DNA from: Saprospiraceae bacterium
GTDB taxonomy: Bacteria > Bacteroidota > Bacteroidia > Chitinophagales > Saprospiraceae
DNA length: 64,000 nt
Assembly (NCBI GenBank): GCA_017985675.1
Contig: JAGNXB010000006.1
Coordinates: 1-64,000 of the forward strand
Direction of reading: 5' to 3'
A program made the translations under genes and the position numbers. Below the pieces are notes generated by a model. That model did no database searches, was not told the origin of the DNA, and was given only the letters and a program-made list of their open reading frames with translations. Below, piece by piece: positions 18,262-27,509 of the stretch (the stretch's first letter is position 1; the number at the start of each line of letters is the position of its first letter).

Positions 18262-18681
18262 ATGAAAAAGATCCTGATTATTGTCGCTGCACTTGGGCTT
18301 ATTGGTGGGGCTATAGGATTTTACCTGTACAATAAGCCGGTAGAAAGTATGTCCGGAATAAAGGCGGAAATACGTATTCCCGCAACGGAATTATATACTG
18401 CATTTGAAACCGACGAGGCGAATGCCACAACACAGTATATTGGCAAAGTGCTGGAAGTCCAAGGCACATTAATGGCAGTCGAACAAAGTGACCAGGGGGG
18501 AACAAGCCTGATTTTGGAAGCTGGTGGAATGATGGGTGGCGTGGTATGCCGTCTTGATTCTGCGGCTACTTTTAATTCTTTAACAGTTCTGCCAGGCCAA
18601 TCCGTGACACTCCGAGGAGAATGCACGGGCAAAATAATGGATGTTGAATTGGCACGTTGTGTACTTATTTCAAACAATTAA
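18262..18681 (+). CDS. OB-fold (tRNA_anti-like) envelope protein
   Basis: A 139-residue protein with an N-terminal membrane segment (ILIIVAALGLIGGAIGFYLY) and a periplasmic domain. The pattern NATTQYIGKVLEVQGTL, VVCRLDSAA, LPGQSVTLRGECTGKIMDVELARC is that of the OB-fold tRNA_anti-like family, whose members in Bacteroidota are anchored in the envelope and of unknown role. It lies between the haem lipoproteins and the second YceI gene (12 nt away), so it is likely part of the same complex or pathway. Nucleic-acid binding is not implied by this family name. Confidence 0.75.
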   Translation: MKKILIIVAALGLIGGAIGFYLYNKPVESMSGIKAEIRIPATELYTAFETDEANATTQYIGKVLEVQGTLMAVEQSDQGGTSLILEAGGMMGGVVCRLDSAATFNSLTVLPGQSVTLRGECTGKIMDVELARCVLISNN

Positions 18682-18692
18682 AAATCGAACTT

Positions 18693-19253
18693 ATGAAAAA
18701 GATGATCTTTGCCGCACTGCTACTTTCCGGACTTGGTATCCAGGCGCAGGCGCAAACGCAAAAATATTTTACCCGTGATGGTAAAATCCAATTTTCGGCC
18801 AGTACGCCGATGGAAAAAATTGATGCTACCAGCAAGGGCACCACAGCCGTTGTTGATGCCGCTTCTGGCGCAATTGAATTTGCTGTTCTCGTTAAAGGCT
18901 TCCTCTTTGAACGCGCCTTGATGCAGGAGCATTTCAATGAAAATTATTTGGAATCAGACAAATTTCCAAAAGCGACATTTAAAGGCAAAATCCAGGAATC
19001 GACATCCGTAAAATGGACAAAAGATGGTGACTACCCGGTCAAAGTGAAAGGTACGCTTACCATTCATGGTGTATCCCGGGAAGTAACCACAGATGCACGG
19101 ATTTCAGTAAAAGGTGGAAAGATTTTAGCTACTACTAAATTTGACGTAGCCGTTGCGGATTACAATATCAAGATACCTTCTGTTGTAGCTGACAAGGTTG
19201 CCCGAATTGTAACAATTACAGTTGAAGCCGGATTATCTGAATTGAAAAAATAA
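18693..19253 (+). CDS. YceI family protein (second copy)
   Basis: A 186-residue secreted YceI protein with a signal peptide ending at IQAQAQT. It shares with the copy at 12784 the run HFNENYLESD, the strand KGTLTIHGVSRE and the closing segment YNIKIPSVVADKVA. YceI proteins form a lipocalin-like barrel that binds isoprenoid-type ligands such as quinones. The DUF5777 gene starts 5 nt after its stop, so both are surely on one transcript. I use the ATG at 18693 (MKKMIFAALLLSG); an upstream frame-open ATG at 18657 would overlap the OB-fold gene and spoil the signal peptide. Confidence 0.92.
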   Translation: MKKMIFAALLLSGLGIQAQAQTQKYFTRDGKIQFSASTPMEKIDATSKGTTAVVDAASGAIEFAVLVKGFLFERALMQEHFNENYLESDKFPKATFKGKIQESTSVKWTKDGDYPVKVKGTLTIHGVSREVTTDARISVKGGKILATTKFDVAVADYNIKIPSVVADKVARIVTITVEAGLSELKK

Positions 19254-19258
19254 TTGGT

Positions 19259-20152
19259 ATGAAAACACCCTTAGCTGCTTTTTTTGGTTTGCTTATTAGT
19301 TTTTTTGTCATTGCTCCTTTAGGTGCACAAGAGGATGATTTACTAGCACTGCTGGGAGAAGAAAAAACGACAAATTATGTAACGGCCAGTTTTAAAACAA
19401 ACAGGGTGATCAATGGTCATAGCCTTGAGAATACACATGCAGGTGTGCTGGATTTCAAAATCGGCCATCGCTTTGGAATGCTCAACCAGGGTGTATATGA
19501 CCTCTTTGGTTTGGATAATGCAACGATTCGCCTTGGCCTTGATTATGGCATTACCAACCGTTTTCAGATTGGTGTAGGCCGTAGTACTTACCAAAAGATG
19601 CTGGATGGCTATGCCAAATATCGGATCCTCCGACAAAGCACAGGAAATGTAAATATGCCCATTTCATTGACGGCTGTGGCCGGCATTTATGTCAATACAT
19701 TAAAATGGGCCAACCCGGACCGGGAAAATTATTTTTCGTCACGAATGAGCTATACCTGGCAACTAATACTTGGCCGCAAATTTAATGATTGGATTACTGT
19801 CCAGTTGACACCCACTTTGATCCACCGTAACCTGGTTGGTACCCTGGCTGAAGAAAATGATGTTTATGCTGTGGGGATTGGTATTCGACAAAGGCTGAGT
19901 CGACGTGTCACACTAAATGCAGAGTACACCTATGTGTTACCTGACCAAATCCTCTCGCGTTATCAAAATGCAATCAGTGTCGGCCTGGATATTGAAACAG
20001 GAGGGCATGTGTTCCAATTGCACCTAACAAACGCAACGGCAATGACGGAACCAGGGTTTATCACAGAGACCACAGGCGATTGGATGGACGGCGGTATTCA
20101 TTTTGGATTTAATATCAGTCGGGTATTTACCATCATAAAACCCAAAATCTAA
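19259..20152 (+). CDS. DUF5777 family outer-membrane beta-barrel protein
   Basis: A 297-residue exported protein with a signal peptide ending LGAQ. After a short linker (DDLLALLGEE) it has strand patterns typical of DUF5777: YVTASFKTNRVINGHSLE, VLDFKIGHRFGMLNQGVYDLFG, then alternating barrel strands to the end (GGIHFGFNISRVFTI). Members are predicted outer-membrane barrels and occur next to YceI and haem-lipoprotein genes in Bacteroidota. Here it closes the cluster that begins at 12784. It may form the outer-membrane part of that system. No biochemical role has been shown that I know of. Confidence 0.85.
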   Translation: MKTPLAAFFGLLISFFVIAPLGAQEDDLLALLGEEKTTNYVTASFKTNRVINGHSLENTHAGVLDFKIGHRFGMLNQGVYDLFGLDNATIRLGLDYGITNRFQIGVGRSTYQKMLDGYAKYRILRQSTGNVNMPISLTAVAGIYVNTLKWANPDRENYFSSRMSYTWQLILGRKFNDWITVQLTPTLIHRNLVGTLAEENDVYAVGIGIRQRLSRRVTLNAEYTYVLPDQILSRYQNAISVGLDIETGGHVFQLHLTNATAMTEPGFITETTGDWMDGGIHFGFNISRVFTIIKPKI

Positions 20153-20216
20153 AAATTGATCAGATCGTGTTGGTAACGGTGGATTTGATCTACATTTACA
20201 CCGTCATTCTAATCAT

Positions 20217-22007
20217 ATGCACCGCTCACGCCTTCGCAAAATCAGGAAACTGCTTAGCGAACTTAGTCAAAGTTTAACGCTTTCCGTATTAAAAATACCG
20301 ATGTGGCTGGCAATGATAACATTGCTGGCCATTTTATTTGAAATTGGACTGGCAATTCCTTCTTCATCTCTCCCTATCAGTGTGCCTTTGTTTGCCCGCC
20401 TGACGATGTTTGCTGGCATAATATCCCTGGGTAGGAAGTACTATTTAGTCGTGGAGCGTCCTCCTTTCAAAGTGTGGTTTTTTGACGGGGGCTATGTGCT
20501 CTTCCTTTTATTGATAATGATTTTGGGTGTTCCGGATGCTGTAAATACGATTATTTACAGGATGGGCATGTACCTGGGTGTAGTTTTAGTTTTTATCCGG
20601 GAATTTTCCACAATCCGCATTGTGTTCAAAAGGCGTTATCTTAATCCAGCCCAGCTTTTTATTTCAAGCTTTTTTATTTTGGTGTTATTAGGCACTATGC
20701 TCCTTATGTTACCCAATGCCACCGGCTCAGGAATCCGTTTTATAGATGCCCTATTCACTTCTACTAGTGCAGTGTGTGTGACCGGATTGGCCGTAGTAGA
20801 TACAGGCACACATTTTACTTTATTAGGCCAATCTATCCTTATCCTTTTGATGCAGGTAGGTGGTATTGGCATAATGACGTTTACCAGTTATTTTGCTTAC
20901 TTCTTTAGAGGGAGTTCGTCCTATGAAAATCACCTGGTATTAAATGATATGACCAATACCAAGGAAATCTCCCAGGCCTTCAGCACATTATATAAAATCA
21001 TCCTTTTGACATTTCTTATAGAAGGAATCGGGGGGGTACTCATTTATTTGTCACTGGACCAAAAGCTTATACCTATTTGGGGAGACCGGGTATTTTTTTC
21101 CCTCTTTCATGCTGTTAGTGGCTTCTGCAATGCCGGCTTTTCCACGCTCAAAAACGGCCTCTATGAGACAGGCTACCGGCATAACTATTCGCTTCAACTG
21201 ATTACAGCTTTTTTATTAATTTTAGGTGGTATAGGCTTTTCTATCCTTTTCAATTTATGGAAATATGTCAAGTATCTAGTCATTAATTCGTTTATTGCAA
21301 TAAAAACAGGTAACAAACGGGTACATAGACCCTGGGTTATTACCATTAACTCCAGAATTGTAATTATAACATCACTGATACTTCTTATCTCGGGTACTTT
21401 TCTCTTCTACATTTTTGAATACAACAATACTCTCGCGGAGCATAGTGGTTACGGGAAGTTGGTAACTGCTTTTTTTAGTGCTGCATCCCCCCGAACAGCA
21501 GGTTTCAATGCCATTGATATGGCTGCAATGTCATTTCCTACGGTTATGATTGTCATATTCCTTATGTGGATAGGTGCTTCACCGGGTTCTACAGGTGGCG
21601 GTATTAAAACAAGTACGCTGGCTATAGCAACATTGAATTTTATTAGCATTGCCCGTGGTAAAGAACGATTGGAGGTGTTTCGCAGAGAAATAGCCGAAAC
21701 TTCATTACGTCGTGCATTTGCTATGATTTCACTCTCTTTGATTGCAATCGGAATGTCTGTATTTTTTATTACTATTTTTGATGAAAAACAAAATTTACTT
21801 CACATCGCATTTGAATGTTTTTCTGCGTTTAGCACCGTGGGGCTAAGTCTCGGAATTACAGCAGCTTTAAGTGATGCCAGTAAACTGGTATTAATCATTA
21901 CAATGTTTGTTGGCAGGGTCAGTATGCTGACTATCCTCATCGCCGTATTTCGTAAAGCGCGCCAAATCAGATACAAATATCCAACAGAAGAAATTCTCAT
22001 CAACTAA
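20217..22007 (+). CDS. trkH: TrkH/KtrB-type potassium channel subunit
   Basis: A 596-residue membrane protein that forms the potassium-conducting pore of a Trk/Ktr uptake system. After about four N-terminal membrane helices that are additional to the KtrB core, the four pore loops are visible: TSTSAVCVTGLAVVDTG, VSGFCNAGFSTLKNG, SAASPRTAGFNAIDMA and FSAFSTVGLSLGITA. Each carries the Gly of the selectivity filter. The regulatory RCK protein follows after 12 nt, so the two are one operon. The upstream spacer of 64 nt shows no clear promoter. Confidence 0.93.
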   Translation: MHRSRLRKIRKLLSELSQSLTLSVLKIPMWLAMITLLAILFEIGLAIPSSSLPISVPLFARLTMFAGIISLGRKYYLVVERPPFKVWFFDGGYVLFLLLIMILGVPDAVNTIIYRMGMYLGVVLVFIREFSTIRIVFKRRYLNPAQLFISSFFILVLLGTMLLMLPNATGSGIRFIDALFTSTSAVCVTGLAVVDTGTHFTLLGQSILILLMQVGGIGIMTFTSYFAYFFRGSSSYENHLVLNDMTNTKEISQAFSTLYKIILLTFLIEGIGGVLIYLSLDQKLIPIWGDRVFFSLFHAVSGFCNAGFSTLKNGLYETGYRHNYSLQLITAFLLILGGIGFSILFNLWKYVKYLVINSFIAIKTGNKRVHRPWVITINSRIVIITSLILLISGTFLFYIFEYNNTLAEHSGYGKLVTAFFSAASPRTAGFNAIDMAAMSFPTVMIVIFLMWIGASPGSTGGGIKTSTLAIATLNFISIARGKERLEVFRREIAETSLRRAFAMISLSLIAIGMSVFFITIFDEKQNLLHIAFECFSAFSTVGLSLGITAALSDASKLVLIITMFVGRVSMLTILIAVFRKARQIRYKYPTEEILIN

Positions 22008-22019
22008 ACTAGCTTCTCC

Positions 22020-22703
22020 ATGAAATTTCTTATTCTAGGCCTCGGAAATTTTGGCTCTTCACTAGCCATGAAATTAACTATATTAGGTCATGAGGTAATC
22101 GGTGTTGACACCAATATGAGCAAGGTAGAGTCACTGAAAGAAAGACTCACCCACACCATATGCCTCGATTGTTCAGACCCAATGGCTGTTTCGATCTTGC
22201 CCATCAGTGAAACGGATATTGCTATTGTTGCAATAGGCGAAGATGAAGGTGCCAATATCATGGCGACTGCACTCATGAAACAATTAGGTGCTCGACGCCT
22301 AATTAGTCGTGCAGTCTCACCTTTGCATGAAACTGTCCTTGAAGCAATGGGTGTTGATGAGATCGTTCATCCTGAAGAAGAAACAGCTGACCGGTGGGCT
22401 AAAAAATTGGATATTAAAGGTATTATTGACTCGTTTGCCGTTTCCGTAGTTTATAATATTGTTGAAGCCAAAGCACCGGAGAAGTATGTCGGCAGATCAT
22501 TAAAAGAGATCGGATTCCGCAGAAATCATAATGTATTGGTATTGACAACGATTAAATATGTCGAAGAAAAAAGTGCCCTTGGAAATATTAGACGTATCCA
22601 ACAAGTCCAGGGAGTCATTTCTTCGCAAACAATTATTGAAAAAGATGACATCCTGGTTATTTATGGTGATATAAAAGACATCAAAAAGATATTGGAACTC
22701 TAA
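22020..22703 (+). CDS. trkA: TrkA/KtrA-type NAD(H)-binding regulator of potassium uptake
   Basis: A 227-residue cytosolic gating subunit. The RCK-N domain (about 1-125) has the Rossmann motif ILGLGNFGSSLAMKL and the acidic ribose-binding end VIGVDTNMSKVES. The RCK-C domain (about 140-227) ends with KDDILVIYGDIKDIKKI. These proteins form rings beneath the TrkH/KtrB pore and gate it in response to ATP/ADP or NAD(H). The length (one RCK-N plus one RCK-C) fits the KtrA type rather than the doubled TrkA of enterobacteria. It lies 12 nt after trkH. Confidence 0.93.
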   Translation: MKFLILGLGNFGSSLAMKLTILGHEVIGVDTNMSKVESLKERLTHTICLDCSDPMAVSILPISETDIAIVAIGEDEGANIMATALMKQLGARRLISRAVSPLHETVLEAMGVDEIVHPEEETADRWAKKLDIKGIIDSFAVSVVYNIVEAKAPEKYVGRSLKEIGFRRNHNVLVLTTIKYVEEKSALGNIRRIQQVQGVISSQTIIEKDDILVIYGDIKDIKKILEL

Positions 22704-22758
22704 TAACTTAGCGTTAAGCAAATTGAAGTTTATTGTTCACGTATCTATTTGATCGAAT

Positions 22759-24564
22759 ATGCGAACTATTTATACGTTACTCCTTACCTTGTCTTTCGGA
22801 CTAAATAGCATCCTCGCCCAGGATATTCCACCCCACCGAAGAACATCATGGGTCAATGCCGGTCTTGACCAAACATTTTACTATTCAAAAACGGTAGTCC
22901 TTACCGATTTCAATGCGGATACTACCGGAGCTTCTTCAAATGATTTGGCCCTGGAAACAGCTATTCAATCACTTGACGGTCCGGGCCGAATATTATTCCC
23001 GCCAGGTAAATATTTGTTTTTACAATCTATTTCGCTGCCCGACTCGATTGTTATGGAAGGCACTACAGATCCTTTTACCAATTCACCAATTTCTTATTTA
23101 TTATGCTCACCCGGCAACAATAAGGATGGCATTCAACTGGTGGGAAAAGAAGTTGACTCAGGCTTCAAACCAAGTTCTCCTCCTGTACAGGGCGATGCTT
23201 TTATCCTGTTAGAACCATTTCATTCCTTTATAATCGGTGATATCATTCGACTCCATGCTATGGATGACAGCCTTTTGGTCAATAATTCTTGGGCTTATCA
23301 CACCACCGGACAAATAACATCCATTACTGCGATAGTAGAGGACACACTCTTTCTAGAAGAACCCCTTCGAAGGAGTTACGATCCGAAACTGTTACCTCAT
23401 ATCTATCATGTAATCCCACGACAACAAGTACATATTAAATGTTTTCAAATAGAACGACTTGATTCTACGCTATCTCAGTCAGCCAATATTTCATTTACTC
23501 ATGCCCGAAATTGTAGCGTCCGAGGTGTTTCAAGCGCCCTGTGCAACTTTGCACATATTGATATCCGATCCTCCTCACGTATTACTGTAGATTACTCCTT
23601 TTTTACAAATGCATTTAATTTTGGTGGAGGCGGCAAAGCATATGGTGTTGTATTGCAAGCAGGTTCATCTTCCTGTTATATTCATGCCAATAATTTCAAA
23701 CAATTAAGACATAGTATATTATTACAATCAGGAGCGAACGGAAATGTTATTGCCTATAATCATTCTACCACACCCTATTGGACGGGCACCTTTTTGCCTG
23801 CTGATGCCGCAGGAGATGTGGTTTTACATGGCAATTATCCGTACATGAATCTATTCGAAGGAAATATGGTTCAAAATATAGTGATTGATAATAGCCATGG
23901 AATGAATGGTCCATACAATACTTTTTTCAGGAACAGGGCCGCTTTATATGGCATTTTTATGAATACTGGACCGGCTTCAAATCAACAAAATTTTATTGGC
24001 AATCAAGTTACTAATACTACTTCGCCCTTTTATGGATTGTTCAGTTTACAAGGATTGGATCACTACGTATTTGGTAATATGATCAAAGGCTCCATTCTGC
24101 CAAATGGTACCAGCGAACCTACCAATTTGACCTTGTTCGACTATCCGTTTAATTCATATTATGAAAATATAACACAAATCCCTCCGCTTCAAGTTGATAA
24201 TTGGACTTCATCCGATCCACTCATTGAAGCTGCGCATCGCGCACTGACACTTACGCCCACTCCAGCCATTTGTGAATTACCCAGCTATGAGATCTCTTCC
24301 CCTATTAACACCTTTTTCCCTGATGAATGGCATGTCTTTCCAAATCCTGTTCAGCATGAACTATTTGTTCGAAATCCTTCGACGTCGACAAAACAACCGC
24401 TTGTGTTTAAGGTCTACAATATTGCTGGTATAGAAGTCATGGGAGGAATTATCCCTGCTATGGATGGAAGACTTAATGTAGAACATTTAGCTCCCGGGTA
24501 TTATTGGCTCGCCTTTGAAGAACCTTTTCAAAAACGGATCCCCTTGGTTAAAATCGGCTATTAA
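22759..24564 (+). CDS. T9SS-secreted right-handed beta-helix protein (pectate-lyase-like)
   Basis: A 601-residue exported protein with a signal peptide ending SILAQ. The segment VLTDFNADTTGASSNDLALE followed by GPGRILFPPGKYLF is the start of a pectate lyase superfamily-type beta-helix, and the middle (about 240-450) has repeated Asn/Gly/Ser-rich turns (ANNFKQLRHSILLQSGANG, EGNMVQNIVIDNSHG). It ends in a T9SS sorting domain (FPDEWHVFPNPVQHELFVRN). It probably binds or cleaves a polysaccharide at the cell surface; I cannot identify catalytic residues. It follows trkA by 55 nt but is functionally unrelated. Confidence 0.8.
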   Translation: MRTIYTLLLTLSFGLNSILAQDIPPHRRTSWVNAGLDQTFYYSKTVVLTDFNADTTGASSNDLALETAIQSLDGPGRILFPPGKYLFLQSISLPDSIVMEGTTDPFTNSPISYLLCSPGNNKDGIQLVGKEVDSGFKPSSPPVQGDAFILLEPFHSFIIGDIIRLHAMDDSLLVNNSWAYHTTGQITSITAIVEDTLFLEEPLRRSYDPKLLPHIYHVIPRQQVHIKCFQIERLDSTLSQSANISFTHARNCSVRGVSSALCNFAHIDIRSSSRITVDYSFFTNAFNFGGGGKAYGVVLQAGSSSCYIHANNFKQLRHSILLQSGANGNVIAYNHSTTPYWTGTFLPADAAGDVVLHGNYPYMNLFEGNMVQNIVIDNSHGMNGPYNTFFRNRAALYGIFMNTGPASNQQNFIGNQVTNTTSPFYGLFSLQGLDHYVFGNMIKGSILPNGTSEPTNLTLFDYPFNSYYENITQIPPLQVDNWTSSDPLIEAAHRALTLTPTPAICELPSYEISSPINTFFPDEWHVFPNPVQHELFVRNPSTSTKQPLVFKVYNIAGIEVMGGIIPAMDGRLNVEHLAPGYYWLAFEEPFQKRIPLVKIGY

Positions 24565-24704
24565 ACAGCATTTGAATAGCAATGATCTCATGAAGTAACC
24601 CATTTCTAAAATAGGGTTAACAACCCTCGTAGTCAAACGATGGTCTATCCACAAGGGGCATGAATTGTCAAAAAAGTCGAAAACACTCCAAATAGCATGA
24701 ATTA

Positions 24705-24738
24705 AAAAAGGCGCACCGGAATGAACCAGAGCGCCTTT
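24705..24738 (-). terminator. Terminator of the ribosomal protein superoperon
   Basis: AAAGGCGC / GCGCCTTT forms the outer stem, with inner pairing CTGG/CCGG on the minus strand. In the minus direction it is followed by TTTTTTAATTC. It lies 22 nt past the rplQ stop at 24761. Confidence 0.88.
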
Positions 24739-24760
24739 ATATTTTGCTTTGAATAGAAAA

Positions 24761-25288
24761 CTATTCCTCTTCGCTGGAAGGTGAAATTGTTGAAGCTGCG
24801 GCTGCGGTGGTCACTGCTGCTCCAGCCGTAGCTGCTACAGCAATAGTATCACCACCGGATTTTTTAGCGCCCCGACGTGTACGTTTTTTCTTGGTAGATG
24901 AAGCATCACTACCATCCTTCGTATAAGACGTATTAAAATCGACAAATTCAATCATGGCCATATCAGCGGCATCACCACGACGAAATCCCGTCTTAATGAT
25001 ACGCAAATAACCACCTGGACGATCACCAACACGTTCGGCGATTACGCCAAACAATTCTTTGATACTTTCCTTGTCCTGCAGATAAGAGAAAACAACACGG
25101 CGATTGTGGGTCGTATTATCTTTTGCTTTAGTAATCAGTGGCTCCAGATGCACACGTAATGCTTTTGCTTTTGCCAGTGTTGTGTTAATCCGCTTATGTT
25201 CAATGATTGCCTTGCTCAGGTTTTTCATTAAGGCTCTGCGGTGGCCGGTTTTCCGACCAAGATTGTTTACCTTATCACCGTGTCTCAT
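24761..25288 (-). CDS. rplQ: 50S ribosomal protein L17
   Basis: Last gene of the superoperon. The N-terminal 120 residues are standard L17 ([20 protein letters not shown], then [19 protein letters not shown]), which sits near the peptide exit tunnel. At 175 residues it is about 50 longer than E. coli L17. The extra C-terminal tail is low-complexity: a basic block ([11 protein letters not shown]), then Ala/Thr/Val-rich stretches and a final SSEEE. Such tails are lineage-specific and probably disordered. Confidence 0.97.
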   Translation of the reverse strand: MRHGDKVNNLGRKTGHRRALMKNLSKAIIEHKRINTTLAKAKALRVHLEPLITKAKDNTTHNRRVVFSYLQDKESIKELFGVIAERVGDRPGGYLRIIKTGFRRGDAADMAMIEFVDFNTSYTKDGSDASSTKKKRTRRGAKKSGGDTIAVAATAGAAVTTAAAASTISPSSEEE

Positions 25289-25363
25289 ATCAAAAAATTT
25301 AGCTTCGCAACATCGGAGCGTTAAAGCTCATAACGATTATTGCAGGTTAGTAAAAATGATTTT

Positions 25364-26362
25364 TTATTCTTCGTCCAACTTGTATTTGGCAACGTCCATG
25401 CCAAAGGTCAGACCTTTGTCCTGGAGAAGTTCTTCGATCTCAACCAGTGATTTTTTGCCGAAGTTTCTGAATTTAAGCAGTTCGTGCATATCATAATGCA
25501 CTAATTCTGCAAGGGAGTTGATTTTAGCTGCTTTGAGACAGTTATAAGCGCGCACACTTAACTCAAGATCCTCCAGGGAAGTCTTCAGTAATTTGCGCAT
25601 ATGCAATACTTGTTCATCAACAACTTTTTCTTCGGTTTTGCCACTTTCGTCAAATGTGATGTTTTCATCACTCACAAGCATCAGATGTTGAATCAAAATC
25701 CGTGCTGCGTCTTTTACAGCTGATTCGGGATGAATGGTGCCGTCGGTCTTGAGATGCAATGTCAACATTTCATAGTCCGTCCGTTGACCTACACGGGTAT
25801 TTGAAACCTGATAAGATACATTTTTGATCGGCGTGTAAATAGCGTCCACTGGAATGACACCAATTTGTGCATCCTTCGTGAGGTTCTCATCAGCCGGCAC
25901 GTAACCCCGACCTTTAGTGATCGTCAATTCGATTTCCAATGTAACAAAAGGTTCCATATTACAGATGACCAACTCGGGGTTCATCACAGAGAATACATTG
26001 GTATACTGCTCGATATCACCCGCAGTAAATTGTTCTTTACCACTGATGGTCAAATAAACTTTTTCAGAAACTGACTGATCATCTTTGAGATTATGTTTCA
26101 GTCGGATTTGTTTTACATTAAGGATAATCTCAATGATATCTTCCACAACACCTTTGATGGTGGAAAATTCATGATCTATGCCGCCAATGCGTATCGCTGA
26201 AATGGCGTAACCAGTAAGGGAAGACAAAAGTACCCGACGAAGTGAATTGCCAATGGTTTGGCCAAAGCCGGGTTCTAATGGCTTAAATTCAAAAACTCCT
26301 TCGAAGTCATTAGCCTTCTGAAGGAGAATTTTATCGGGTTGTTGAAAATCAAGAATATTCAT
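25364..26362 (-). CDS. rpoA: DNA-directed RNA polymerase subunit alpha
   Basis: A 332-residue alpha subunit, close to the usual length. The N-terminal domain, which nucleates polymerase assembly, carries EPGFGQTIGNSLRRVLLSSL and GIDHEFSTIKGVVEDI. The C-terminal domain (RAYNCLKAAKINSLAELV, FRNFGKKSLVEIEELL) is the helix-hairpin-helix module that contacts upstream DNA and activators. I use the ATG at 26362 (MNILDFQQPDK); a start at 26407 would add 15 residues not seen in the family. A strong hairpin (26411-26436) lies between rpsD and this gene. Confidence 0.98.
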   Translation of the reverse strand: MNILDFQQPDKILLQKANDFEGVFEFKPLEPGFGQTIGNSLRRVLLSSLTGYAISAIRIGGIDHEFSTIKGVVEDIIEIILNVKQIRLKHNLKDDQSVSEKVYLTISGKEQFTAGDIEQYTNVFSVMNPELVICNMEPFVTLEIELTITKGRGYVPADENLTKDAQIGVIPVDAIYTPIKNVSYQVSNTRVGQRTDYEMLTLHLKTDGTIHPESAVKDAARILIQHLMLVSDENITFDESGKTEEKVVDEQVLHMRKLLKTSLEDLELSVRAYNCLKAAKINSLAELVHYDMHELLKFRNFGKKSLVEIEELLQDKGLTFGMDVAKYKLDEE

Positions 26363-26410
26363 AAAAGGCGAAATAATTGGGGGGGAAAGAATGCAGTTTA
26401 CCACCATGCA

Positions 26411-26436
26411 CGAAAGGACAGCAAGCTGTCCTTTCG
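26411..26436 (-). promoter_or_regulatory. Perfect 12-bp hairpin in the rpsD-rpoA spacer
   Basis: CGAAAGGACAGC (26411-26422) and GCTGTCCTTTCG (26425-26436) are exact reverse complements, with AA between them; the folded loop is probably GCAAGC. No T tract follows on the minus strand, so this is not a standard terminator. It could be an RNA processing or stabilising element, or a site where S4 controls rpoA and rplQ. Confidence 0.6.
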
Positions 26437-26451
26437 CTATTATGATTCGAA

Positions 26452-27066
26452 TTACTTCGAGTAAAGTTCAACGATCAATTGTTCATTGATACGCTCTGGA
26501 ATGGCATCACGCTCCGGGTATTCGAGGAACTTGCCTTCCAGTTTGTCTGGATTCCACTCAAGCCAGGGGTACTTACGCACCTCCGCTTTGGAAGAAGCAG
26601 CATTATTTTGGATAACCTCCATGCCCTTTGATTTACCGCGGACAGAAACAACGTCACCAGGGCGCAACTGACAGGAAGGAATATTGGTTACGACACCATT
26701 TACAAGGATGTGTTTATGTCCTACAAGCTGACGTGCACCACGGCGTGTGTTAGAAAGGCCTAAACGATATACCGTATTATCCAGACGAGCTTCCAGCAAC
26801 TGGAGCAATACTTCACCAGTAACGCCCTTTTTCTTTGTTGCGGCTACAAACGTATTCCGGAATTGGCGCTCAAGTACACCATAGGTATATTTGGCTTTTT
26901 GCTTTTCCATGAGCTGGTTAGCATATTCCGACTTTTGTTTACGTCTACGGGATGGGCCGTGTTGACCAGGTCCATATTTGCGACGCTCAAACGCCTTGTC
27001 ATAACCGAAAATGGGCTCCCCGAAGGATCTTGCTTTTTTAGTAGCTGGCCCCGTGTATCTTGCCAT
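26452..27066 (-). CDS. rpsD: 30S ribosomal protein S4
   Basis: A 204-residue primary 16S rRNA-binding protein, full length. It shows [40 protein letters not shown] and the S4 RNA-binding domain [20 protein letters not shown] to [13 protein letters not shown]. The N-terminal zinc-binding Cys motif seen in some bacteria is absent. In E. coli S4 represses its own alpha operon; a hairpin just downstream may matter here. Confidence 0.98.
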   Translation of the reverse strand: MARYTGPATKKARSFGEPIFGYDKAFERRKYGPGQHGPSRRRKQKSEYANQLMEKQKAKYTYGVLERQFRNTFVAATKKKGVTGEVLLQLLEARLDNTVYRLGLSNTRRGARQLVGHKHILVNGVVTNIPSCQLRPGDVVSVRGKSKGMEVIQNNAASSKAEVRKYPWLEWNPDKLEGKFLEYPERDAIPERINEQLIVELYSK

Positions 27067-27099
27067 AATTTCTTACTTGTAACGAATAGCAATAAGTGA

Positions 27100-27489
27100 T
27101 TAAACGCGACGACGTTTTGGTGGACGACAGCCGTTGTGCGGAATAGGGGTGACGTCTCGAATCGTTGTAACACGAATACCAGAACCATCGATACCCCGGA
27201 TAGCCGCTTCACGACCAGCACCTGGGCCCTTAACAAACACCTCTACATGCCGCATCCCTGCCTCATAGGCCGTTTGTGCTGCACCGTTTGCTGCCATTTG
27301 AGCAGCATAAGGGGTATTTTTCTTGGAACCCTTGAACCCCGCTTTACCTGCGGAAGCCCATGATACCACCTGTCCCTGTTTATTAGTTAGGGAGATGATG
27401 ATATTGTTGAACGTAGCTTGAATATAAACCAAACCTTCCGGTTCGACTTTTACTTTACGTTTTTTGACCTTCTTTGTCGCTTTTGCCAT
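27100..27489 (-). CDS. rpsK: 30S ribosomal protein S11
   Basis: A 129-residue platform protein of the small subunit, standard length. A basic start ([20 protein letters not shown]) is followed by [39 protein letters not shown] and the C-terminal [17 protein letters not shown]. It sits between rpsM (20 nt upstream) and rpsD (33 nt downstream), the usual order. Nothing unusual. Confidence 0.98.
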   Translation of the reverse strand: MAKATKKVKKRKVKVEPEGLVYIQATFNNIIISLTNKQGQVVSWASAGKAGFKGSKKNTPYAAQMAANGAAQTAYEAGMRHVEVFVKGPGAGREAAIRGIDGSGIRVTTIRDVTPIPHNGCRPPKRRRV

Positions 27490-27509
27490 AATCTAAAGAC
27501 AATTATCAA

